From positions 1 to 44,411 of the forward strand of contig JAGWYK010000012.1 in NCBI GenBank assembly GCA_018969405.1: a DNA stretch of 44,411 nt, given 5' to 3'. A program made the translations under genes and the position numbers. Source of the DNA: Acidobacteriota bacterium. GTDB taxonomy: Bacteria > Actinomycetota > Acidimicrobiia > Acidimicrobiales > Acidimicrobilacustridaceae. Positions 35,597 through 43,561 of the stretch are shown here, in pieces. The notes under the pieces are model-generated. The model had not been told where the DNA came from. It was given only the letters and a program-made list of their open reading frames with translations, and made no database searches. Within the stretch, counting starts at the first letter, position 1; every line of letters begins with the position of its first letter.

Positions 35597-36521
35597 TGGT
35601 CTCGCCCTCGGCGTCGATCATCTGGTACTCGAACCCCTCGTCGACGATGGCCGCATCAGCCCCGAAGGCCACGGCGATCTTGTTGGCCGAGTTGCGCATC
35701 ACGTAGCAGATCAGTTCGACGGCATCGGCGTCGACGAAGCGGCGATGCACCTCGGCGATCAGATCCGCATCGAGGTCCGCCCTGCCGACCAGCAGCGCAT
35801 CGGTGAGCGCGAGCGCCGCTCGCGCCTGTGGGTCGAGTCCCTTCTCGGCCCCGGGGATCGTGCGGGCCAGCAGATCCTCATCGGCGCCGGCCTCGATGGC
35901 GGCCACACTGCGCACCGACTGACAGCGCCGGCATCGATGGTGGTGCGCGCCCCGCATCCGCACCAGTTCCCGCAGCACCGGATCGAGGTTCTGGAGACGG
36001 GCGGTGGCACGCAGCAGCGCCGAGATGGCCTCCATGGGATCGGCGGGCGCTCCATCGATCGGAGCCGCCCACTCCGCCGAGGTGACGGTGCCTCCGAACA
36101 GCGCCCCGAGCACCTTGGCGCAGCGCTGACCGAGATCGATGAGGAAGACACCCTGCACCAGCGGCAGCGTGGACGCGCCGAACGCACCGGCTGCGGCTCC
36201 GAGCGGCCCGGCGGCCACCCCGGTGACATCGATGGTGAACTGCTCAGCGAGGGCCAGTGCCGCCCGATCGGCGGCCGAGAACGCATCCGAGGTCGGCCAG
36301 TCGGCGAGCTGCCCCCGTTGGGCCTCGGTCACCTCCCCCCAGGCCGGAGCCGCCGACTCGGCGGCGTCGTCGAGCAGCATTGCCACACGGAGACGCACGA
36401 GTTCGAGTTCGGAGGAGGGGGCGGCGACGCGCACCGAGGTGACCGCCCGGCGCAGGGCCTCGAACACCGTCGGGGCGAGCACCGCTCGCGGGTCGCCCTC
36501 GAGGAGCGGCCACGGCTGCAT
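35562..36521 (-). CDS. Carboxymuconolactone-decarboxylase/AhpD-fold protein, two-domain
   Basis: 319 residues. Two copies of the all-helical CMD fold: about 20-165, without a redox motif, and about 170-310, with RGAHHHRCRRCQSVRS (a C-x2-C pair near residues 196-199) that matches the AhpD peroxidase-type active site, followed by the ALALTDALL helix. Such proteins act as alkylhydroperoxidases or decarboxylases. The start is one base beyond the end of the P450 gene on the same strand. Function in peroxide defence next to a P450 is reasonable but unproven. Confidence 0.82.
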   Translation of the reverse strand: MQPWPLLEGDPRAVLAPTVFEALRRAVTSVRVAAPSSELELVRLRVAMLLDDAAESAAPAWGEVTEAQRGQLADWPTSDAFSAADRAALALAEQFTIDVTGVAAGPLGAAAGAFGASTLPLVQGVFLIDLGQRCAKVLGALFGGTVTSAEWAAPIDGAPADPMEAISALLRATARLQNLDPVLRELVRMRGAHHHRCRRCQSVRSVAAIEAGADEDLLARTIPGAEKGLDPQARAALALTDALLVGRADLDADLIAEVHRRFVDADAVELICYVMRNSANKIAVAFGADAAIVDEGFEYQMIDAEGETITVAAPPPRGR

Positions 36522-36522
36522 G

Positions 36523-37764
36523 TCAGCGCCGCACGCGCACCGGGAGGTGCTTGATGCCGTTCACGAAGTTGGAGCGCAGCTGCTGGGGTTCGCCGGCGAG
36601 CTCGAGACCGGGCAGGCGGGTGAGCAGCTCGGTCATCATCAGGGTGATCTCACGACGGGCCAGATGGGCCCCGAGACAGAAGTGCGGACCGGGGCCACCG
36701 AAGCCGACATGCGGATTGGGGTCGCGGCGCACATCGAAGCGGTCGGGATCGGTGAACACCGCCTCATCGCGGTTGGCCGAGCCGTAGTAGAGCACGACCT
36801 TCTCACCGGCACGGAACTGATGGCCGGAGAGCTCGAAGTCCTGGGTGAGGGTGCGACGCATCCACACCACCGGCGACGCGTAGCGCACGATCTCCTCCAC
36901 CGCGGTGGGCATGACCCCCTCGATGTCGTCGAGCCAGATGCGCTTCTGGTCGGGGTTCATACCGAGATTGGCCACGGCATGACTGATGGCGGTGCGGGTG
37001 GTCTCGTTGCCGGCCACCGCCAGCAGGATGAAGAACGAGGCGAGCTCCTCGGGGGTGAGCTGCTCGCCGTCGACCGAGGTGTTCACCAGTGCCGAGAGGA
37101 GATCGTCGGTCGGGGTGACCCGACGTTCGGCGGCGAGACCGTTCATCAGTTCGGCCAGCATCATGCCGGCCCCGATGAAGGCCATGACCGGGTCCTCGCC
37201 CTCGGGGATGAACTCGGGATCGCCGCCGGAGAGGATGATGTTGGACTGCGCCAGCACCATGGCCCGCTCGCTCGGAGGGATACCCATCATGTCGCAGATG
37301 ATGATGAGCGGGAACGGGCTGGAGATCTCTTCGACCAGATCGAACTCGTCTCTGTCCATCACGGCATCGACGGTCTCGATGGCGGTGGTCTGCACATCAT
37401 CGAGGATCTTGGCCAGCATCTTCGGGGTGAAGGTGCCCGACACGATGCGGCGCAGACGGGCATGGCGGGGATCGTCCATGGAGATCATCGAGCCGTAGAA
37501 CTCGTTCATCTCGGCGGGCATGTCGAGGATGGACACCGCACCCTGGGCCGAGGAGAACACCTCGGGATTGCGACTGATGGCGAGGATGTCGGCGTGTCGG
37601 GTGATGGCGTAGTAGCCCGGCCCCTCGGGGAAGTCGCCGATGGGCGGTTCGGTGAAGAAGGCGATGGGCCGCTCGCGCCGCAGCGTGGCGAAGGCCGCGT
37701 TGCGCTCGCTCCAGGGCCGAGCCCAGAACTCCATGTCGGAGAGGTCGATAGCGTCGAGGTCCAC
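36523..37764 (-). CDS. Cytochrome P450
   Basis: 413 residues. The I-helix oxygen motif is AGNETTRTA, the K-helix ExxR is EEIVR, and the haem loop FGGPGPHFCLGAHLARRE carries the thiolate C363. The DDPRHARLRRIVSGTFTPK segment resembles the CYP124/CYP125 group that hydroxylates branched lipids or sterol side chains. GTG start with AGGAG eight bases upstream. A -10 candidate TAGCGT lies at 37817-37812. No ferredoxin gene is adjacent. CYP subfamily and substrate are inferred. Confidence 0.93.
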   Translation of the reverse strand: MDLDAIDLSDMEFWARPWSERNAAFATLRRERPIAFFTEPPIGDFPEGPGYYAITRHADILAISRNPEVFSSAQGAVSILDMPAEMNEFYGSMISMDDPRHARLRRIVSGTFTPKMLAKILDDVQTTAIETVDAVMDRDEFDLVEEISSPFPLIIICDMMGIPPSERAMVLAQSNIILSGGDPEFIPEGEDPVMAFIGAGMMLAELMNGLAAERRVTPTDDLLSALVNTSVDGEQLTPEELASFFILLAVAGNETTRTAISHAVANLGMNPDQKRIWLDDIEGVMPTAVEEIVRYASPVVWMRRTLTQDFELSGHQFRAGEKVVLYYGSANRDEAVFTDPDRFDVRRDPNPHVGFGGPGPHFCLGAHLARREITLMMTELLTRLPGLELAGEPQQLRSNFVNGIKHLPVRVRR

Positions 37765-37811
37765 GTCGTGTTCTCCTGAGAGGGCCGGTCACCGATGACC
37801 AGCACCCGGCG

Positions 37812-37817
37812 ACGCTA
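37812..37817 (-). promoter_or_regulatory. Candidate -10 element TAGCGT for the P450 operon
   Basis: On the minus strand TAGCGT would give a leader of about 40 bases with an AGGAG ribosome site, a leadered contrast to the leaderless genes. Confidence 0.4.
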
Positions 37818-37864
37818 CCAGCGCCCCTGCGGTGGCTCGCAGGTGAAGGTTCCGGCGCCCTCGG

Positions 37865-38785
37865 TCACCGGACCAGCGGACCGAACCGATCGGTGGTCTC
37901 GATCAGTTCCAGGCACTCCCCGTTCGGACCGGGCCAGAACAGCACCTCCAGCAGGGGGAACTCGTCACCCACCGAGAGCTCGCCGGTGGGGGCCAACGGG
38001 CGAGAGCCGGCAGCTCTGATGGTGGCCTCATCGGCGGCGCAGTCGGGGGTGGACCAGGCCATGCGGAACAGCCCGAGCTCGTTGGCCGAACGCACCCTCG
38101 CACCCTCCACCGGGGCGGGATCGAGCCACTGGACCAGCGCCACGGTGACGCGGGACCCGCGGTCGGCGAGGATGGCTGCCCGCACCCGGATGTCGGTGGC
38201 GGTGCCGAACAGCTCGCGGGTCCAGACCATCTCCACCACCTCGTGCTGGGCGACCAGCCCCATGACCTCGGTGTAGTAGGTGAGCGTCGCGTCGATGTCG
38301 ACGCAGTTGATGACCACCTGGGCGAGCGACACGCCGTCGGCGGCGAGCAGCTGCACGGGAACGCCGTCCGGATCGAGCACCATGGCCAGCACCGGACGCT
38401 CCGGGCCGGCCTCGACCTCCACCGGGCCTCCGACCAGCGTGCCACCGGCGGCCAGTGCACGCTCGATGGCGGCATCGAGATCGGGGGTCGTGATCATGAG
38501 TCGGTTGAACCCGGGTTCGCCGTCGAGCCGGGAGGGTGCGCCGGTCGGCGGCGGGGTGATCCACTGGAGGAGATCGAGCGAGAGGCCGTCCATGGCGTCG
38601 TCGGACTGCATCATCCAGGCGTCCCAGGCCACCTCGTCGAGACCGAAGGCCTCCCCCGACTGCGTGGCGCTCGGAACCGTGCGCAGCACCCGGCGCAGGC
38701 CGAGGGCCTCATAGAACCGCGCCGACCGTTCGAGATCGGAGCAGTTGACGTTGACGTGGTAGATCCGCGAGCCCTCGATGGACAT
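37865..38785 (-). CDS. Double VOC (glyoxalase-fold) protein
   Basis: 306 residues holding two vicinal-oxygen-chelate domains: 8-140 (IYHVNVNCSDLERSARFYEALGL...) and 155-300 (LAQVVINCVDIDATLTYYTEVMGLV...), each with the paired beta-alpha-beta-beta-beta units. Metal ligands are likely H10 of the first strand (IYHVNV) and acidic residues later in each domain; the second domain has Gln/Asn where His is common. The ATG at 38785 lies 11 bases after the amidohydrolase stop. It is probably a dioxygenase, isomerase or resistance-type binding protein of the local catabolic set. Confidence 0.82.
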   Translation of the reverse strand: MSIEGSRIYHVNVNCSDLERSARFYEALGLRRVLRTVPSATQSGEAFGLDEVAWDAWMMQSDDAMDGLSLDLLQWITPPPTGAPSRLDGEPGFNRLMITTPDLDAAIERALAAGGTLVGGPVEVEAGPERPVLAMVLDPDGVPVQLLAADGVSLAQVVINCVDIDATLTYYTEVMGLVAQHEVVEMVWTRELFGTATDIRVRAAILADRGSRVTVALVQWLDPAPVEGARVRSANELGLFRMAWSTPDCAADEATIRAAGSRPLAPTGELSVGDEFPLLEVLFWPGPNGECLELIETTDRFGPLVR

Positions 38786-38796
38786 GGATGGACCGA

Positions 38797-40062
38797 TCAG
38801 TACGACTCGGGATCGTCGATCACCGACTGCGGGACCGGATGACGGTAGAGCTCCGAAGCGTTGCGCCAGGTGATGCGGGCGATGTCCTCGGCCGGGAGCG
38901 CACCGATCTCGTGGGCCACCACCGACTGGGTGTTGGGCCAGGTGGAGTCGCAGTGCGGGTAATCGCTCTCGATCAGGATGTTCTCGACCCCGATGCGCTC
39001 GCGCTGCACGAACGCCGAGGGATCCTCGACGGCACAGAACCAGAAGTTCCGCCTGAGCACCTCGGCCGGGGTGAGATCGGTGCCGACCCAGGTGCCGTAC
39101 ATCTCGTGGTACGAGAGCATGTGGTCGAGACGATCCATCAGGCCGGCGACCCACCCGATGCCGCCCTCGGAGAGGCAGAGCTTCAGATCGGGGAACCGCA
39201 CCGGGAGCATCGAGTACAACCAGTCCACCGCCGCGAACATGGCGTAGCCGAAGAACAGCACCCCGACGGTGTCGGCGGGCGCATCGGGCGCGGTGGCCGG
39301 CGAGGTGCCCGAGGAACCGATGTGGAGGTTCACCACGGTGCCGGTCTCGGCGCAGGCGGCCATGAGGGGATCCCAGTGGCCGGTGTGCAGCGAGGGCAGC
39401 CCGAGCATGTGGGGCGCCTCGGTGAAGGTGATGGCCCTGAACCCGCGCTCGGCGTTGCGCCGCACCTCGGCCGCGGCCAGCTCGGGATCGAGCAGCCACG
39501 GGATCTGACAGGGGATGATGCGATCAGGATGTGATCCCGCCCAGGCCTCGATGTGCCAGTCGTTCCAGGCCCGCACGGTGGCGAGCGCCAGGTCGGTGTC
39601 GGAAGTGGTGAGCTGCAGACGCTGCCCGCAGAAGCCGGGCAGGAAGGACGGGAAGTTCACCGACGCGTACACGCCGTTGAGATCCATGTCGGCGACGCGG
39701 GCGTCGATGTCCCAGGCCCCGCGTCGCATCTCGTCGAACCGAGCGGGCTCGAAGGAGTACTCCGAGACGGGGCGACCCACCACGGCGTTGAACCCGACGT
39801 TGGGGATCTCGACACCGTCGTAGACCCACACCTCGGCGCCATCGGCCTTCTCGACCACCTTCGGGGCGCGATCGGCCAGCGCGGCGGGCACCCGACCGGC
39901 GAAGGTGTCGGGTGGTTCGACGATGTGGTCATCGGCCGAGATGATCGTGTACTGACGGGGTCGTCGCTCGGGTTCGGGCAGGAAGGTGACCTGACCGGTG
40001 ACCGACTTGCCGCCGGTGGTGAAGTTGGTGTTCGACGAGAGGTCGTCGAGGCTGATCGACAT
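38797..40062 (-). CDS. Amidohydrolase-2 family (ACMSD-like) metal-dependent hydrolase
   Basis: 421 residues, TIM-barrel. The first metal motif reads ISADDHIVEPP (D-x-H in place of H-x-H), usual for ACMSD-like decarboxylases/hydrolases of actinobacteria; GFRAITFTEAPHM, VNLHIGSSG, CLSEGGIGW and IESDYPHCDSTWP supply the later His/Asp ligands. TGGAG lies five bases before the ATG. It begins two bases after the end of the aldolase-type gene, in one operon with the VOC gene. Likely acts on an aromatic or cyclic catabolic intermediate. Confidence 0.87.
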   Translation of the reverse strand: MSISLDDLSSNTNFTTGGKSVTGQVTFLPEPERRPRQYTIISADDHIVEPPDTFAGRVPAALADRAPKVVEKADGAEVWVYDGVEIPNVGFNAVVGRPVSEYSFEPARFDEMRRGAWDIDARVADMDLNGVYASVNFPSFLPGFCGQRLQLTTSDTDLALATVRAWNDWHIEAWAGSHPDRIIPCQIPWLLDPELAAAEVRRNAERGFRAITFTEAPHMLGLPSLHTGHWDPLMAACAETGTVVNLHIGSSGTSPATAPDAPADTVGVLFFGYAMFAAVDWLYSMLPVRFPDLKLCLSEGGIGWVAGLMDRLDHMLSYHEMYGTWVGTDLTPAEVLRRNFWFCAVEDPSAFVQRERIGVENILIESDYPHCDSTWPNTQSVVAHEIGALPAEDIARITWRNASELYRHPVPQSVIDDPESY

Positions 40063-40064
40063 CG

Positions 40065-40910
40065 TTACTCCAGGAGCTCGGGATGTTCACGGATGATGCG
40101 GCGCACCGCCCCGGCCCAGTAGACCTCGGTGCCGCGTTCGAGCAGCGAGGCCTTCATGGCGGGACGGACGACGGGGGGAACGGTGGTGGCGGCCCGACCC
40201 GACACCAGCACGTCGTACATGAGTCGGCACTGTCGATCGAGCGAGGCCGACTTGTAGGTGGCCTCCTCGATGGTCGGAGCGGTGATGATCACGCCATGGT
40301 TGGCCAGGAACACCACCGAGGCGTCACCGATCCGCTCGGCGAGGTCGGCGCCGAGCTCGGCGGAATCGATCTCGCCGCCGTACTCACTGACGAATCCGAG
40401 CTCGCCGTCGAACATGGCCGAGGTCTGGTGCAGGAACTCCGGCACCATGCCCATGGCTGCCAATGCGGTTGCGTGGTACGGGTGGTTGTGCACCACGACG
40501 CGGGCCTCGGGCCGGCGGCGGTGCAGCTCGGTGTGGATGTGCACCGCCGGGGTGACATCCCAGCGCCCCTCGAGCACCCGGGCCTCGAGATCCACCCGGC
40601 AGATGTCGGACGCGGTGATCTCCTCCCACCACAGCCCCCAGGGGTTGACCAGCATCGAGCTGTTGTCCGCGGTGGCCCAGGTGATGTGCCCGGCGATGTT
40701 CTCGGAGAAGCCGTCCCGGGCGAGGATGCGGAAGGCACAGGCCAGCGCCTGCGCCTCGGTGAGCTCGACCCCGATGGGAGGGGTGATGCTCGGCGACCAG
40801 ACCGCCGCGCCGCCGGCGGAGAGTTCCACGCCCTCGGGGACCTCCGCGGTGACGAAACCGGCGCCGTCGGTGCCCGGACCGGTGCGTTCCTCGGTGCGCT
40901 CAGGTGTCAT
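40065..40910 (-). CDS. Class II aldolase/adducin-family protein
   Basis: 281 residues. L-fuculose-phosphate-aldolase fold. Zinc ligands are H-x-H in VHIHTELHR and VVVHNHPYH, and the third His in LANHGVII; the SENIAGHITW segment and NPWGLWWEEI match the non-sugar, acyl or aryl members of the family. ATG at 40910 is chosen over one at 40934 because GGGGGA precedes it and the upstream TATCGT is only four bases from the earlier ATG. Divergent from the carboxylesterase gene. Confidence 0.85.
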   Translation of the reverse strand: MTPERTEERTGPGTDGAGFVTAEVPEGVELSAGGAAVWSPSITPPIGVELTEAQALACAFRILARDGFSENIAGHITWATADNSSMLVNPWGLWWEEITASDICRVDLEARVLEGRWDVTPAVHIHTELHRRRPEARVVVHNHPYHATALAAMGMVPEFLHQTSAMFDGELGFVSEYGGEIDSAELGADLAERIGDASVVFLANHGVIITAPTIEEATYKSASLDRQCRLMYDVLVSGRAATTVPPVVRPAMKASLLERGTEVYWAGAVRRIIREHPELLE

Positions 40911-40938
40911 CGTGTCCGTCCCCCGTCTCTCCATGACC

Positions 40939-40944
40939 ACGATA
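40939..40944 (-). promoter_or_regulatory. Candidate -10 element TATCGT for the aldolase operon
   Basis: On the minus strand TATCGT would start transcription near 40932, leaving a leader of about 22 bases to the ATG at 40910. Confidence 0.4.
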
Positions 40945-40991
40945 GGCCCGATCCGTGGGCACGGCCTCACGCCATGTGGTTGGCTCATGGG

Positions 40992-42455
40992 ATGACCACC
41001 GTCGCCACCACCCTCGGCTCCCTGCGAGGCATCGCCGCCTCCGACCATCAGGCCTTCCTCGGCATCCCCTACGCGGCGGCTCCCGTCGGGGCTCTGCGCT
41101 GGGCCGCCCCGGCACCGGTCGCGCCCTGGTCGGGCGTGCGCGAGGCCACCTCGTTCGGGCCGGCGGCCTGGCAGCCCACCGGGGGACCGCTCGACGGCCT
41201 GGTGCCGGGCATGGGCAGCGCCGACCAGGGTGACGACTGCCTGTCGCTCAACATCTGGACCCCGGCCACCGACGACACCCGACGCCCGGTGATGGTCTGG
41301 ATCCACGGCGGCGCGTTCTCTCTCGGCGCCGGTTCGCTCTCGGCCTACGACGGCCGCGCCCTGTGCACCCGCACCGACACCGTGGTGGTCACCATCAACT
41401 ACCGCGTCGGCGCCCTGGGCTTCCTCGTGCTCGACGACGACAGCGCCGTGGCCAATGCCGGCATCCTCGATCAGATCGCCGCGCTGCGGTGGGTGCGCGA
41501 CAACATCGCCGCCTTCGGTGGTGATCCCGACCGCGTCACCATCTTCGGCGAATCCGCTGGTGGCGGCAGCGTGCTGTCGCTGCTGTCAGCACCGGACGCG
41601 CAGGGGCTGTTCCATCGCGCCATCGTGCAGAGCGGCGCCACCGACCTGATGCTGGATCGCGACCGGGCCCGACTCGTGCTCGAGGCCTTCGCCCGCTGTG
41701 CCGGGGTCGACCCCGACGACACCGATGCACTGCGCGCCCTCGAACCCGCGCAGGTGCTCGCCGCCCAGGCCCAGGCGGCCGGCGAACTGTTCGCGACCGT
41801 CGGCACCATGCCGTTCCATCCCTGTGTGGACGGTGAGGTCCTCCCCACCACCTGGCAGCAGGCGGCTGAGGCGGGGGTGTCGACGGTGCCGCTCATCATC
41901 GGCACCACCCGCGACGAGATGGCCCTGTTCGCCGGCTTCGATCCCGGCGCCGCCTCGCTCGACGGGGCCGGTCTGCGGGCGCGACTCGAACGCATGGGCC
42001 CGGATGTCGACGCCATCATCGACGCCTACGCCAGCACGGGCACGACCGAACCACCTGCGGTGTGGAGTCGCATCACCACCGACAACGCCATGTGGCGACC
42101 GGCGCTGCGCTATGCGGAGGCCCACGCCACCCATGGGCCCGTGTGGATGTACCGCTTCGACTGGACCGCTGCTCGCCCCGAACTCGGTGCACCCCATGGG
42201 GTCGACATCCCGTTCCCGTTCGACACCATCGACGTCGGCGGCTGGGACGCCTTCGTGAGCGATCCCGCCGCCGCCCACGGTCTCGCCCGCACCATCGGGG
42301 ACCTGTGGTCCTCGTTCGCCCGCACCGGTGCGCCCACCTCTGGCGACCTCGACTGGCCACCCTTCGACACCGAGCGCCGGGCCACGCTCGTGCTCGGGCC
42401 CGAGGTGCAGATCATCGAGGACCCGAACGGTGCCGTCCGCCGGGTCTGGGGCTGA
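40992..42455 (+). CDS. Type B carboxylesterase
   Basis: 487 residues. Serine esterase with nucleophile S188 in FGESAGGGSV, oxyanion HGGAF at 105-109, the conserved DDCLSLNIWTP block near 81-91 and a C-terminal His in PHGVDIPFPFD. The FLGIPYAAAPVGALRW N-terminus is typical. The ATG at 40992 gives the usual start; I see no good promoter or ribosome site. Acts on short or aromatic esters; divergent from the aldolase operon. Confidence 0.92.
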   Translation: MTTVATTLGSLRGIAASDHQAFLGIPYAAAPVGALRWAAPAPVAPWSGVREATSFGPAAWQPTGGPLDGLVPGMGSADQGDDCLSLNIWTPATDDTRRPVMVWIHGGAFSLGAGSLSAYDGRALCTRTDTVVVTINYRVGALGFLVLDDDSAVANAGILDQIAALRWVRDNIAAFGGDPDRVTIFGESAGGGSVLSLLSAPDAQGLFHRAIVQSGATDLMLDRDRARLVLEAFARCAGVDPDDTDALRALEPAQVLAAQAQAAGELFATVGTMPFHPCVDGEVLPTTWQQAAEAGVSTVPLIIGTTRDEMALFAGFDPGAASLDGAGLRARLERMGPDVDAIIDAYASTGTTEPPAVWSRITTDNAMWRPALRYAEAHATHGPVWMYRFDWTAARPELGAPHGVDIPFPFDTIDVGGWDAFVSDPAAAHGLARTIGDLWSSFARTGAPTSGDLDWPPFDTERRATLVLGPEVQIIEDPNGAVRRVWG

Positions 42456-42471
42456 TCGCGCCGGGGCGCAC

Positions 42472-42477
42472 TACGGT
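42472..42477 (+). promoter_or_regulatory. Candidate -10 element TACGGT for the aldo/keto reductase gene
   Basis: TACGGT would start transcription about 25 bases before the ATG at 42509, which has a CGGGGGA ribosome site; a leadered example. Confidence 0.4.
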
Positions 42478-42508
42478 CTGCGCCGTTCACACACCACGGG
42501 GGATCGCC

Positions 42509-43540
42509 ATGAAGTATCGGATGCTGGGCCGCACCGGGGTGTCGGTCAGTCGGTTCTGCCTCGGCACGATGATGTTCGGGGTCATGGGCAACCGCGACCA
42601 CGACGAGTGCGTGCGCATCATGCACCGGGCCCTCGACGCCGGCGTCAACTTCGTCGACACCGCTGATGCCTACTCCGGTGGTGAGTGCGAGGAGATCGTC
42701 GCCAAGGCGCTGGCCGGTCGACGCGACGAGGTCGTCCTCGCCACCAAGGTGTTCCACCCCATGGGGGCCGATCGCAACATGCGGGGCAACTCGCGCCGGT
42801 GGATCACCCGGGCGCTGGAGGACAGCCTGCGACGACTCGGCACCGACCATCTCGATCTGTACCAGCTGCATCGTTTCGACGAGACCGTCGACATCGAGGA
42901 GTCGATGGGCGCGCTGGATGACGCCGTGCGGGCCGGCAAGGTGCGCATGATCGGTCACTCGATGTGGCCCGTCGAACGCATCGTCGAGGCCCAGTGGACC
43001 GCCGAGCGCACGGGTTCCACCCGCTTCCGCTGCGAGCAGGCCTCGTACTCCATCCTCAAGCGCCGCATCGAACGCTCGGTGCTGCCCACCTGCGACCGCT
43101 ACGGCATGGGGGTCATCACCTACAGCCCGCTGGCGGGGAGCTGGCTCTCGGGTCGCTACCGAAGCATCGACGATGTGCCCGAGACCTCACGGCTCACCAT
43201 GATGGCCAAGCGCTGGGGGCTCGACATCGACACCCCGGCCAATCGGGCCCGCCTCGAGGCCACCCTCGCCCTGCAGGACCTGGCCGATGCGGCTGGCCTG
43301 CCCCTCGCCCATCTGGCCACGGCCTGGGCCATGGAACATCCGCAGGTCACCTCGGTCATCATCGGACCGCGCACGATGGATCAGCTCGAGGACCTGCTCA
43401 CCTGCGCCGAGCTCCGGCTGGATCCGGACCTGCTCGACGCCATCGACGCCATCGTGGCCCCCGGCACCGATGTGGTCGAGGAGGATCCATCGGTGGATCC
43501 CCCATCGCTGCAGGCCCGCAACCGTCGCCGCCCCCTCTGA
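42509..43540 (+). CDS. Aldo/keto reductase
   Basis: 343 residues. NADPH-dependent carbonyl reductase on a TIM barrel. The catalytic tetrad is D50 (FVDTADAY), Y55, K80 (VLATKVFHP) and H121 (YQLHRFD); the C-terminal SVIIGPRTMDQLEDLL binds the cofactor phosphate. Resembles the YajO/Tas-like group (AKR11/12). The ATG follows CGGGGGA. Same strand as the esterase and the next hydrolase; substrate unknown. Confidence 0.93.
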   Translation: MKYRMLGRTGVSVSRFCLGTMMFGVMGNRDHDECVRIMHRALDAGVNFVDTADAYSGGECEEIVAKALAGRRDEVVLATKVFHPMGADRNMRGNSRRWITRALEDSLRRLGTDHLDLYQLHRFDETVDIEESMGALDDAVRAGKVRMIGHSMWPVERIVEAQWTAERTGSTRFRCEQASYSILKRRIERSVLPTCDRYGMGVITYSPLAGSWLSGRYRSIDDVPETSRLTMMAKRWGLDIDTPANRARLEATLALQDLADAAGLPLAHLATAWAMEHPQVTSVIIGPRTMDQLEDLLTCAELRLDPDLLDAIDAIVAPGTDVVEEDPSVDPPSLQARNRRRPL

Positions 43541-43561
43541 GCCGGAACTGTCACGGAGTCC

